Source: Thiodubiliella sp900128405
GTDB taxonomy: Bacteria; Pseudomonadota; Gammaproteobacteria; PS1; Pseudothioglobaceae
NCBI GenBank assembly: GCA_963682085.1
Contig: OY821614.1
Span: forward strand, 434,001-498,000
DNA: 64,000 nt
Direction of reading: 5' to 3'
Below the pieces are notes generated by a model. That model had not been told where the DNA came from, made no database searches, and saw only the letters and a program-made list of their open reading frames with translations. The position numbers and the translations under genes were made by a program. Below, piece by piece: positions 17,571-24,158 of the stretch (positions within the stretch are counted from its first letter, which is position 1; each line of letters starts with the position of its first letter).

Positions 17571-18266
17571 ATGAAAAATATTAAGACTGAAGATAGGTTA
17601 ATTTTTGCCCTAGATGTGCCAGAAGTAAAACAAGCTAAAGATTTGGTTAATCAACTCGATGACAGCGTTACCTTTTATAAAATTGGCATGGAAATGTTAA
17701 TGACAGGGCAATATTTTCAGTTAATGGACTGGTTGATTGCCAAAGATAAAAAAGTCTTTGTTGATTTAAAATTCTTCGATGTGCCAGAAACCGTCGGCAG
17801 AACCATTAAACGATTAAGCCAATATGGCGCCACCTTTGCCACTATCCACGGCAATCAAGCCTTAATGGAAAGAGCCGCCGAAAACAAAGGCGACCTCAAA
17901 ATCCTAGCAGTAACCGCACTCACCAGTCTTGACAGAGGTGATTTGGATGATTTAGGTTTTAAATGTGATGTGCAAGATTTGGTTATTTCTCGTGCCAAAC
18001 GCGCCTTTGAAGCAGGATGTGATGGTGTAGTATCCTCAGGTTTAGAAGTCCCATTTTTGCGTGAATATGTTGACAACAAGTTAATTGCCGTAACCCCCGG
18101 CATTCGCCCCATAGCCAATGATGATGACCAAAAACGCGTAGTCGATGTAGCAACCGCATTTAAATCTGGCACAGATTACATTGTTGTCGGCCGTCCCATT
18201 AAAAACGCCAACAACCCTTACCAAGCCGCCAGTGAAATTCAAAATATTATTAAAACTTGTTTCTAA
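17571..18266 (+). CDS. pyrF: Orotidine 5'-phosphate decarboxylase
   Basis: 231 residues; decarboxylates OMP to UMP, the last step of de novo pyrimidine synthesis. The catalytic DxKxxD-type motif is seen as KVFVDLKFFDVPETV (about residues 60-74). The phosphate-binding end VTPGIRP and DYIVVGRPI is intact, as is the TIHG segment. Family length is about 230. A TATAAT box lies 30 bases before the ATG (17537-17542). It sits between two tRNA genes, and a tRNA-Val follows within 34 bases, so it may be transcribed alone. Confidence 0.96.
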   Translation: MKNIKTEDRLIFALDVPEVKQAKDLVNQLDDSVTFYKIGMEMLMTGQYFQLMDWLIAKDKKVFVDLKFFDVPETVGRTIKRLSQYGATFATIHGNQALMERAAENKGDLKILAVTALTSLDRGDLDDLGFKCDVQDLVISRAKRAFEAGCDGVVSSGLEVPFLREYVDNKLIAVTPGIRPIANDDDQKRVVDVATAFKSGTDYIVVGRPIKNANNPYQAASEIQNIIKTCF

Positions 18267-18284
18267 CAAGCTTTTCGGTATAAT
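18257..18284 (+). promoter_or_regulatory. Probable promoter of tRNA-Val
   Basis: TTGTTT (18257-18262), a 16-base spacer and TATAAT (18279-18284), followed by a C-rich discriminator (CCCCC) and the tRNA 15 bases later. A GC-rich discriminator is typical of stringently controlled stable-RNA promoters. It overlaps the end of pyrF. Confidence 0.55.
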
Positions 18285-18299
18285 TCCCCCTTCTTCAAT

Positions 18300-18376
18300 A
18301 GTCGCGTAGCTCAGTTGGTTAGAGCACTACCTTGACATGGTAGGGGTCGGTGATTCGAGTTCACTCGCGACTACCA
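18300..18376 (+). tRNA. tRNA-Val (anticodon GAC)
   Basis: Complete cloverleaf: acceptor AGTCGCG/CGCGACT, D-arm GCTCAGTTGGTTAGAGC, anticodon stem CTACC/GGTAG around TTGACAT (anticodon GAC), T-arm with TTCGAGT, and an encoded ACCA 3' end. A strong terminator follows within 10 bases. Confidence 0.95.
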
Positions 18377-18384
18377 AATTATAA

Positions 18385-18416
18385 AAAAAAGCCATCTTAA
18401 TATAGATGGCTTTTTT
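18385..18416 (+). terminator. Intrinsic terminator after tRNA-Val
   Basis: Stem GCCATCT/AGATGGC with loop TAATAT, flanked by eight A upstream and six T downstream. It can act in both directions. Confidence 0.85.
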
Positions 18417-18804
18417 ACAAACCATTGATTTAACAATATGGATTGTTGTTTAAAATTACCAGAATTTTATGCCAACTTTAATGGGTTAAATTACCCTTGT
18501 TTTTCCATTCCACATAGAAATGAGAATACCCCCGAGAAACTTGATAATAAGGAGTAGGGAAGGGTTTATAACCCTTCCTTTTCCCATCCATTCCCACAAG
18601 CAGAAAAAAGGTTTGCAATTTCTCTTAGTGTGTGAAGTCTAGCTTTGGGAAGGGTTACAAACCCTTCCCTACTTCGTGTTGTTATTTCCACGCATAGTAT
18701 TGCTTTGTGTAAAAAACTCAAAAAAACTATAAACCTTAGTATAAAATTCATTTCAGTGGTGAAAAATAGAAAAAAATATGTATTTACTATAATGGAGTTA
18801 TAAA
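18417..18804. other. Intergenic region carrying a family B repeat
   Basis: No gene is supported. It contains a degenerate ATTCCACATAGAAATGAGAATAC palindrome (about 18508-18530), the repeat unit 18554-18672, and a TTCCACGCATA...TTGTGTAAAAAA segment that also follows the repeats near 10780. An AATGGAG ribosome site lies just before the deacetylase ATG. Confidence 0.5.
18554..18672. repeat. GTAGGGAAGGGTT inverted-repeat element (family B), complete unit
   Basis: 119 bp unit with ends GTAGGGAAGGGTTTATAACC and AACCCTTCCCTAC in inverted orientation, each end itself a hairpin. The interior GCAAT..CTCTTAG..GTCTAGCT..GGGAAGG matches the copy at 10538-10632. No ORF is present. Probably a nonautonomous REP/MITE-like element. 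Confidence 0.75.
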
Positions 18805-19542
18805 ATGAAAAACATAATATACGGCTTAATAATCTTGCTATCTTCTTTCACTACAAACAGTCAAGCACAGTCAATAGAGCAGAATGCCCATAAAAAAGTT
18901 AAGCACATTTATTTAACTTTTGATGATGGCCCTTTGAATGGAAGTCGAAGAATAAATGATGCGGTATTAGCAGAGAAATTGCCAATTTTCGTTATGTTAG
19001 TAGGCGAGCATGCTTTGGCAAGACCTAAAGATGTAAAACTTTATAAAGAGAATGAATTTATTGGGGTCGGAAATCATAGTTACAGTCATGCAAACAACCG
19101 TTATAAGTTATATTACTCAACCCCTAAAGGCGTGCTCAATGATTTCATTAGAAATAAAGATACTTTAGCGTTAGACAATAAAATAGGAAGATTGCCCGGT
19201 AGGAATATGTGGCGTATCAAGGGAAGAAATAAAAACGATGTGAGCAGTGGCATAGCAGCAGCAGATTTATTAGCTAAAAATGGATTTTCACTATTTGGTT
19301 GGGATTTAGAATGGGCACACGATCCTCACACAGGGAAGCCAATAGGAACGGCTGAGGATATTTTTAAAGAAATTGAAAAAAAACTTAATAACGATAAAAC
19401 CTTTACAAAATCCCATATTGTGCTACTAAGCCATGATGAAATGTTTCGGTATCAATATGAAGAATCCGAACTTAAAAAATTAATAGACCTTTTGAAAAGT
19501 AAAGACGGCTATAAAATCAGTCAATTAAAAGACTATCCATAA
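18805..19542 (+). CDS. Secreted polysaccharide deacetylase (NodB-like)
   Basis: 245 residues with a signal peptide (MKNIIYGLIILLSSFTTNSQAQ) and the NodB motifs: YLTFDDGPLNGS (motif 1, about residues 36-47; first Asp catalytic, second metal-binding) and GNHSYSHANN (motif 2, metal-binding His-x3-His, about 88-97). The C-terminal LLSHDEMFR probably supplies the catalytic His. It should remove acetyl groups from a polysaccharide such as peptidoglycan or surface glycan in the periplasm. The last 131 codons and about 60 bases downstream are duplicated at 21023. An attC-like site and a convergent minus-strand gene follow. Confidence 0.85.
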   Translation: MKNIIYGLIILLSSFTTNSQAQSIEQNAHKKVKHIYLTFDDGPLNGSRRINDAVLAEKLPIFVMLVGEHALARPKDVKLYKENEFIGVGNHSYSHANNRYKLYYSTPKGVLNDFIRNKDTLALDNKIGRLPGRNMWRIKGRNKNDVSSGIAAADLLAKNGFSLFGWDLEWAHDPHTGKPIGTAEDIFKEIEKKLNNDKTFTKSHIVLLSHDEMFRYQYEESELKKLIDLLKSKDGYKISQLKDYP

Positions 19543-19605
19543 CACCCCGTAAGCTAGATTATGTAAATCCTCATATTTCATAATTTTCAGAAAAGAGAAA
19601 AATCA
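19150..19605 (+). repeat. Duplicated segment, left copy (deacetylase 3' part plus tail)
   Basis: Nearly identical to 21023-21478 at a constant offset of 1873 bases, with only scattered substitutions. It includes the C-terminal 131 codons of the deacetylase and about 60 bases of 3' flank that lead into an attC-like site in both copies. Confidence 0.9.
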
Positions 19606-19662
19606 GTTTAGCACTTGAATTCAGCTGATGTGTTAGCGGTCGGCTGGGATGATTTGTTAGGT
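19606..19662 (-). other. Integron-type attC site (attC-a)
   Basis: 57 bp. Read on the minus strand it begins ACCTAAC (perfect RYYYAAC) and ends GCTAAAC (one mismatch to GTTRRRY). The arms ATTCAGCTG and CGGCTGGGAT pair with G-T wobbles and one unpaired G, the asymmetry expected of an attC L box. It resembles the aadA-type attC arm (GTCGGCTTGAACGAATTGTTAG). It starts 3 bases after the stop of the minus-strand gene at 19666, the normal place of a cassette attC. Confidence 0.75.
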
Positions 19663-19665
19663 GCT

Positions 19666-20574
19666 TTAGTTAAATTCATGTTCAATATGTTGCTTGAAGT
19701 TATAACCTATTCCACCAGATTTAATATCAACCATATAGTTATTTAGCCCATTATCTGAAGATATTTCCAAATCTATTTTATCTGCATCAGTTTTGCCTAC
19801 ATTAGTTCTTAATTTAAAAATATCTTGAGGTTTAATGAAAGTATTGGCACTTATTTTAAGCCATATAAGCCCATTTGTTTTTTTAAGCAATAAATGCAAA
19901 TCATTTGAAAATCTTTCAGGTGGAATAGTGAACCACCAAACATCTCTAGTATTATTTATTTGTGAAATATTGGTATTTTCCTCATTTAAGGATTGTTCTT
20001 GCAAATGATTGTTAACTATTTCTATTGCCTTTTGTTTTGTCATATTTGCGTAAGCAGTCAGATGAAATGAATTGCTATAGATTTTTATTGTTTTTTCATA
20101 TTCAGACACGAATAAACACACTGGATCCCATATTTCAATACAATTAACATTTTGTTCAAAAATTTTCCCATGATTTTTTTCTGCAATATTTGTCATTTGC
20201 TGTAAGTTGCTTTGAATATTGGTGCTAGGTAATTCATTTTGTATATCATCTACTGTTATACAACCATCTTTAGTCTGCTTCAACCCTAAAAAAGCATTTA
20301 GAATTCTAACATTAATTTGCCCTTGCCTTTCTGATTTAGCCCAAAGTTTTAATCTACTTTGGACTTTTTTTATTTCGTTATTTTCATTTTGATTACATTG
20401 GTTTTCCTTTGTATTTTCTGTTTTTATAGATTTTTCAATGTCTGACAAGATTTCAAGCCCCTCAAGCACCATTAAGTGAGTCTCTTTAATTGATATTTCT
20501 TTAGCAACAATATGAAATGCAACATTCTTAAAAATTTCCTGTGCTTGTGATAACTTATATTCTGTATTGTTCAT
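19666..20574 (-). CDS. Hypothetical protein, probable integron cassette gene
   Basis: 302 residues, not recognised. There is no signal peptide or membrane segment. The N-terminal third is helical and Glu/Lys/Asn-rich. The middle contains RLKLWAKSERQGQINVRILN, and the C-terminal third contains WWFTIPPERFSNDLHLLL, GLIWLKI and a D...E...VDIKSGG segment that could be a PD-(D/E)xK-like nuclease core, though that is speculative. It is flanked by attC-like sites at 19606-19662 and 20685-20741, lies antisense to the deacetylase, and is AT-rich. Its position matches that of the restriction-modification pair in the duplicated right copy, so a defence role is possible but unproven. Confidence 0.6.
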   Translation of the reverse strand: MNNTEYKLSQAQEIFKNVAFHIVAKEISIKETHLMVLEGLEILSDIEKSIKTENTKENQCNQNENNEIKKVQSRLKLWAKSERQGQINVRILNAFLGLKQTKDGCITVDDIQNELPSTNIQSNLQQMTNIAEKNHGKIFEQNVNCIEIWDPVCLFVSEYEKTIKIYSNSFHLTAYANMTKQKAIEIVNNHLQEQSLNEENTNISQINNTRDVWWFTIPPERFSNDLHLLLKKTNGLIWLKISANTFIKPQDIFKLRTNVGKTDADKIDLEISSDNGLNNYMVDIKSGGIGYNFKQHIEHEFN

Positions 20575-20684
20575 AACTATTTCCTTAGTAAAAATTACTA
20601 TTATATAGTGTTATTTAGAATATTATAGTATATATTAGTAAATATATTTTTTAATTGATTCTCAATGTAGGATTACTAATTGAT

Positions 20685-20741
20685 GCGTAATGCTTGAATT
20701 TAGTGACTGCGTAAGCGGTCGGCTGGAATGATTTGTTATGT
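20685..20741 (-). other. Integron-type attC site (attC-b), partly degenerate
   Basis: 57 bp, the same length as attC-a and alignable with it throughout: GCTTGAAT and GCGGTCGGCTGG.ATGATTTGTTA are shared, but the middle loop differs. Read on the minus strand the ends are ACATAAC and ATTACGC, each departing from the core consensus. It lies upstream of the minus-strand gene 19666-20574, so that gene is bracketed by two attC-like sites. Confidence 0.65.
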
Positions 20742-20763
20742 GATTTTTTAATCATTACTATTT

Positions 20764-20837
20764 GAGGCCTTTGTATAAATATGAATAATCATCAAAAATT
20801 GAATTTTGCTAATCATCTATATTTATGCAAAGGCCTC
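20764..20837. mobile_element. MITE-like inverted-repeat element (family A)
   Basis: 74 bp with inverted ends GAGGCCTTTGTATAAATATG and CATATTTATGCAAAGGCCTC-like, and no coding capacity. The reverse complement of its right half closely matches the left half of the element at 51717. Probably mobilised in trans by an IS5/IS4-like transposase not present in the window. Confidence 0.75.
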
Positions 20838-21022
20838 TAATGTGTGATTGAGATTAAAAATTAAAAACTAAGTTGTCATTTAAATTTAATATTAGCGAAA
20901 AATTATAACAGTAAGGTAAGCCAATTGTTTGATAAATGTGTGTCATAATCTTTGTTTTTATGCTGTGAGAATAAGGGTGTATAAACTTATGGGTGTATTT
21001 TTAAGTGGGGGTGTTTTAGTAG
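20838..21022. repeat. Direct repeat, copy 1 (about 185 bp)
   Basis: Nearly identical to 23431-23614 (one indel and about ten substitutions), from TAATGTGTGATT to GTGGGGGTGTTTTAGTAG. It ends exactly where the truncated deacetylase copy begins. Confidence 0.9.
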
Positions 21023-21415
21023 AGAAATAAAGATACTTTAGCGTTAGACAATAAAATAGGAAGATTGCCCGGTAGGAATATGTGGCGTATCAAGGGAAGA
21101 AGTAAAAACGATGTGAGCAGTGGCATAGCAGCAGCAGATTTATTAGCTAAAAATGGATTTTCACTATTTGGCTGGGATTTAGAATGGGCACACGACCCTC
21201 ACAGAGGGAAGCCAATAGGAACGGCCGAGGATATTTTTAAAGAAATTGAAAAAAAACTTAATAACGATAAAACCTTTACAAAATCCCATATTGTGCTACT
21301 AAGCCATGATGAAATGTTTCGGTATCAATATGAAGAATCCGAACTTAAAAAATTAATAGACCTTTTGAAAAGTAAAGACGGCTATAAAATCAGTCAATTA
21401 AAAGACTATCCATAA
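21023..21415 (+). pseudogene. Truncated second copy of the polysaccharide deacetylase
   Basis: Matches codons 116-245 of the deacetylase at 18805 almost base for base. The copy lacks the signal peptide and both NodB metal-binding motifs, so it cannot be an active secreted enzyme. A 116-codon frame opens at 21065 but has no visible ribosome site. The upstream junction with the direct repeat at 21022/21023 marks the breakpoint of a duplication. Confidence 0.88.
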
Positions 21416-21478
21416 CACCCCGTAAGCCAGATTGTGTAAATCCTCGTATTTCATAATTTTCAGAAAAGAGAAAAATCA
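21023..21478 (+). repeat. Duplicated segment, right copy
   Basis: Partner of 19150-19605. The similarity continues into the first half of the attC-like site at 21479 and then breaks down near 21512. Confidence 0.9.
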
Positions 21479-21530
21479 GTTTAACGCTTGAATTCAGCTG
21501 ATGTGTTAACAGTCGACTACTGTGTTAGTC
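21479..21530 (-). other. Integron-type attC site (attC-c), overlapping the end of the methyltransferase gene
   Basis: 52 bp. On the minus strand it starts GACTAAC (one mismatch to RYYYAAC) and ends GTTAAAC (perfect GTTRRRY). The half containing GCTTGAATTCAGCTG is the same as in attC-a; the other arm is shortened by five bases. The stop codon of the methyltransferase lies inside the site, as is common for cassette ORFs. Confidence 0.6.
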
Positions 21531-22570
21531 GTTTCTTCATCATTCAAATCCACTAAACTATATTCTGGTTTTAAAATAAAAAGATTATCTTTAATGCTAT
21601 TTATTTTCTCAGTTGTTACTTTTATTGCTAAATTTGACTCATCTATTCCTATCCATTGCCTATTTAATAAATGAGCGGATTTTAAAGTTGTTCCGGAACC
21701 ACAAAAACAATCTAAAACGATACTATTTTGATTAGATGAAGTTTTGATAATTAAATCCAAGATATCGGCGTTTTTTTCTGTTGGGTAATCAGGATATTGA
21801 GGGTCTTTATGTGTCCAAATGTCTTGCACTCTCTTCCCTTCTCTTTCATCAACAAAAATAATTTTTCTTGGATTTCCAGTGCTTGACCATTCAATCAACC
21901 CTTCTTTATCCCATTTTTCTAATGTTTGCACATCTGTGCGCCAATGTCTGCCTATTGGGGGCATCATACCTTTAAATGGTTGATTGGATTTTCCATTTTC
22001 TGTTTCCCCTGGGGCATGAATTGGCACGGTCGTATATTTTCTACCTTGTTTGGTTTTTTTAAACAGCCTTTCAATATCTTGTTGAGTGTATTTCTCTCTG
22101 GGCTCGTTCCAAATGGGCTTGGTAGATTTTGAATAAAATAAAATCATATCTTTTATATTGCCATAACCCGTTCTTTTAAAATTTTTAGGGTTGCATTTTA
22201 TTCTGGTTATGTCATTTCTAAAATTTTCAATACCAAAAACTTCATCCATCATGACTTTTACATAATGACCAATTTTATAATCAATATGCAAATAAATAGA
22301 ACCTTGTTCTGATAATAAATCTTTTAACAAAATCAATCTGTCTTTTAAAAAATCTATAAATTCCTTGCCTTTCAGTTTATCGGAATAAGCAATTTCACCA
22401 TTTTTTGAATTACTGATGGTTGATGCCCTTCCATTGGTTATTGTAAAATTTCCATTCGTAGCAAAAGGAGGATCTATATAGATTAAATCAATTTTCCCAC
22501 TCATATTTTCATCATTAAGTAAAAATTTAAGCCCTTTTAGATTATCTCCCTGAATTAGTAAATTTTTCAT
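21506..22570 (-). CDS. Site-specific DNA methyltransferase (amino-MTase, beta class) of a type II R-M system
   Basis: 354 residues. Catalytic motif IV IDLIYIDPPFATNGNF (about residues 26-41) precedes the SAM-binding motif I IVLDCFCGSGTTLKSAH (about 283-299), the order of beta-class N6-adenine/N4-cytosine methyltransferases. A target-recognition region lies between them. It should protect host DNA from the endonuclease encoded just upstream, whose stop it overlaps by 4 bases. The last residues (TTNTVVDC) are encoded inside attC-c, so the C-terminus was probably altered by the recombination site. The recognition sequence cannot be read from the protein. Confidence 0.9.
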   Translation of the reverse strand: MKNLLIQGDNLKGLKFLLNDENMSGKIDLIYIDPPFATNGNFTITNGRASTISNSKNGEIAYSDKLKGKEFIDFLKDRLILLKDLLSEQGSIYLHIDYKIGHYVKVMMDEVFGIENFRNDITRIKCNPKNFKRTGYGNIKDMILFYSKSTKPIWNEPREKYTQQDIERLFKKTKQGRKYTTVPIHAPGETENGKSNQPFKGMMPPIGRHWRTDVQTLEKWDKEGLIEWSSTGNPRKIIFVDEREGKRVQDIWTHKDPQYPDYPTEKNADILDLIIKTSSNQNSIVLDCFCGSGTTLKSAHLLNRQWIGIDESNLAIKVTTEKINSIKDNLFILKPEYSLVDLNDEETTNTVVDC

Positions 22571-23343
22571 AATGAGTATAAAAAATCTCTTAGTATTAAG
22601 GCACTCATAATATTATGTTTGCTTTGTTTTCTGACTGCTTTGCACATTTTGTTTGCACTGTCAATATATGGCACGCCATCTAAAATTGCAACTGTTACAG
22701 CATTAACATTAGATTTAACAGTGGTCATTGCATCATTAAATTGTGCATTTTGATGACCACCAAAATCTGTTAGAAACTTCGCCTCACCAATGACATATAC
22801 ACCATTAAATCTTGCAACAAAATCTAACCCTTTATTGTGTTTATATCCTAAATGTTGTTTAGCAAATTCCATCATTTGAGCATCACTTGCATCTAATATC
22901 GCGTTATTTTTTGAATTAGAAAATTCTTCTATTGTTACTGGTATTATCCCTAACACCCCATTATTTAGCCAGCGTTTAAATAATGGTCCAATTTGTCTAT
23001 TTGTTTCTTTTGGCTCTGAACATCTTTCAAAAATTTTATCCAAACCCATTTCATACAATCTTCCGCATAATCTATCTACAGTATTTGGGTTTCTTGATAT
23101 TGAGCCGTTATCTCTTTTAAGGTAGGCTATATAAGAATCTTTGATTGGAAACAAATCCATTTTTAATAAAACATTTAATAAATCAATATTATTTTTGGCT
23201 TGAAAAGATTGCTCTACTTGTTGCCATAAGTTTTTATCAATATCTCTAATACCTTCTGGAATTGTGGGGTAAACACTAAATAACTCATCCAAATAATTTC
23301 TTTGGCTTGCAAATTCAATACTTAATTTTGTCCAGTGGTTCAT
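22567..23343 (-). CDS. Type II restriction endonuclease (PD-(D/E)xK)
   Basis: 258 residues. The segment GLDFVARFNGVYVIGEAKFL (about residues 176-195) has the Asp...Glu-x-Lys arrangement of the PD-(D/E)xK nuclease core, followed by GGHQNAQFNDA, a pattern seen in type II enzymes that cut short palindromes. Genetic coupling to the adjacent methyltransferase (ATG/TAA overlap) supports an R-M pair with the endonuclease gene first. No controller (C) protein gene is visible. Similarity to Tsp45I-like enzymes is suspected but not established. Confidence 0.8.
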   Translation of the reverse strand: MNHWTKLSIEFASQRNYLDELFSVYPTIPEGIRDIDKNLWQQVEQSFQAKNNIDLLNVLLKMDLFPIKDSYIAYLKRDNGSISRNPNTVDRLCGRLYEMGLDKIFERCSEPKETNRQIGPLFKRWLNNGVLGIIPVTIEEFSNSKNNAILDASDAQMMEFAKQHLGYKHNKGLDFVARFNGVYVIGEAKFLTDFGGHQNAQFNDAMTTVKSNVNAVTVAILDGVPYIDSANKMCKAVRKQSKHNIMSALILRDFLYSL

Positions 23344-23686
23344 TTGTTTCCTTATATTACGATATTAAAAATAAACCCTGTAAAACAGCCAAATTCTATC
23401 TATTTTTAAACTAAAGTGTATATTTTTATCTAATGTGTGATTAAGGTTAAAAATTAAAAACTAAGTTGCCATTTAAATTTAATATTAGCGAAAAATTATA
23501 ACAGAAGGTAAGTCAATTGTTTGATAAATGTGTGACATAATCTTTGTTTTTATGCTGTGAGAATAAGGGTGCATAAACTTATGGGTGTATTTTTAAGTGG
23601 GGGTGTTTTAGTAGTAAGGGGTGAATGTTTGAACTTCCTGTATGTGTTACTAGTTTTGTTTTGTATAGGCTTTATAAGGGGGTGGC
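23344..23686. other. Intergenic region with second direct repeat
   Basis: Contains the endonuclease upstream region, a 17-base TATTTTTAAACTAAAGT that recurs at 41271, and the second copy of the direct repeat (23431-23614). No gene and no attC-like site were seen here. Confidence 0.6.
23431..23614. repeat. Direct repeat, copy 2 (about 184 bp)
   Basis: Partner of 20838-21022. The two copies bracket the truncated deacetylase and the restriction-modification genes (21023-23430), which is consistent with tandem duplication and allows excision by homologous recombination. Confidence 0.9.
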
Positions 23687-24130
23687 TTATAAAAAAGGGA
23701 TAAAACGACCTGTTTTCTTTTTGTAAGTTGGGTAATCAGAAAAGCGTTGAGTAAGGAGTTTTTCTTCTAAATTAGATTTTAGGATTAAAATGATTGCTAA
23801 TGCTAATAGAGCGAGTTGTGAGAATAGGTGGTTGTTGCTTAGGGTGAGTGCTAGGCATAGGGTTAATACGCTGGTGTACATGGGGTGGCGTATCCAGTGG
23901 TAGATGCCGTTTGTAATTAATTTATGTTGGCTTTTTAAGGCTGGCTGTATATTGAAATTGTCTAATTTCATTGCTATTATAGCACTGAGTCCAATGATAA
24001 ACCCGATGCCGATGAGGGCATAATTGAGCGCATTAAGGTGTGTGTTAAAAATAAGATAAAAAATACAGCCGAATTGAACAATGACATAAAACATAATTTG
24101 GTATTGGTGCTTGGTAGTTATAATACGCAT
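23687..24130 (-). CDS. Isoprenylcysteine carboxyl methyltransferase-like membrane protein
   Basis: 147 residues with four membrane helices and the C-terminal signature of the ICMT/PEMT superfamily: LITNGIYHWIRHPMYTSVL (R-H-P motif binding SAM) followed by LEEKLLTQRFSDYPTYKKKTGRFIPF (the E-E...Y motif). Bacterial members methylate lipids or small hydrophobic substrates; the actual substrate is unknown. It is divergent from the ubiquinone hydroxylase gene, whose start lies 29 bases away, so the two may share a control region. Confidence 0.85.
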   Translation of the reverse strand: MRIITTKHQYQIMFYVIVQFGCIFYLIFNTHLNALNYALIGIGFIIGLSAIIAMKLDNFNIQPALKSQHKLITNGIYHWIRHPMYTSVLTLCLALTLSNNHLFSQLALLALAIILILKSNLEEKLLTQRFSDYPTYKKKTGRFIPFL

Positions 24131-24158
24131 AATTATATCATTATTTTATAAACTAAAA

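Larger units (their letters stand above)
20575..21022. other. Intergenic region: attC-like site, inverted-repeat element and direct repeat
   Basis: No gene. In order it holds an AT-rich stretch that should contain the promoter of the minus-strand gene, attC-b (20685-20741), a family A inverted-repeat element (20764-20837) and the first 185 bp direct repeat (20838-21022). Confidence 0.7.

Noticed and set aside
21065..21415. Functional short deacetylase
   Set aside because: It lacks the signal peptide and both metal-binding motifs and begins at an internal Met of the duplicated gene.
21506..23343. Type III R-M system
   Set aside because: The partner is a small PD-(D/E)xK protein without helicase motifs, so a type II pair fits better.
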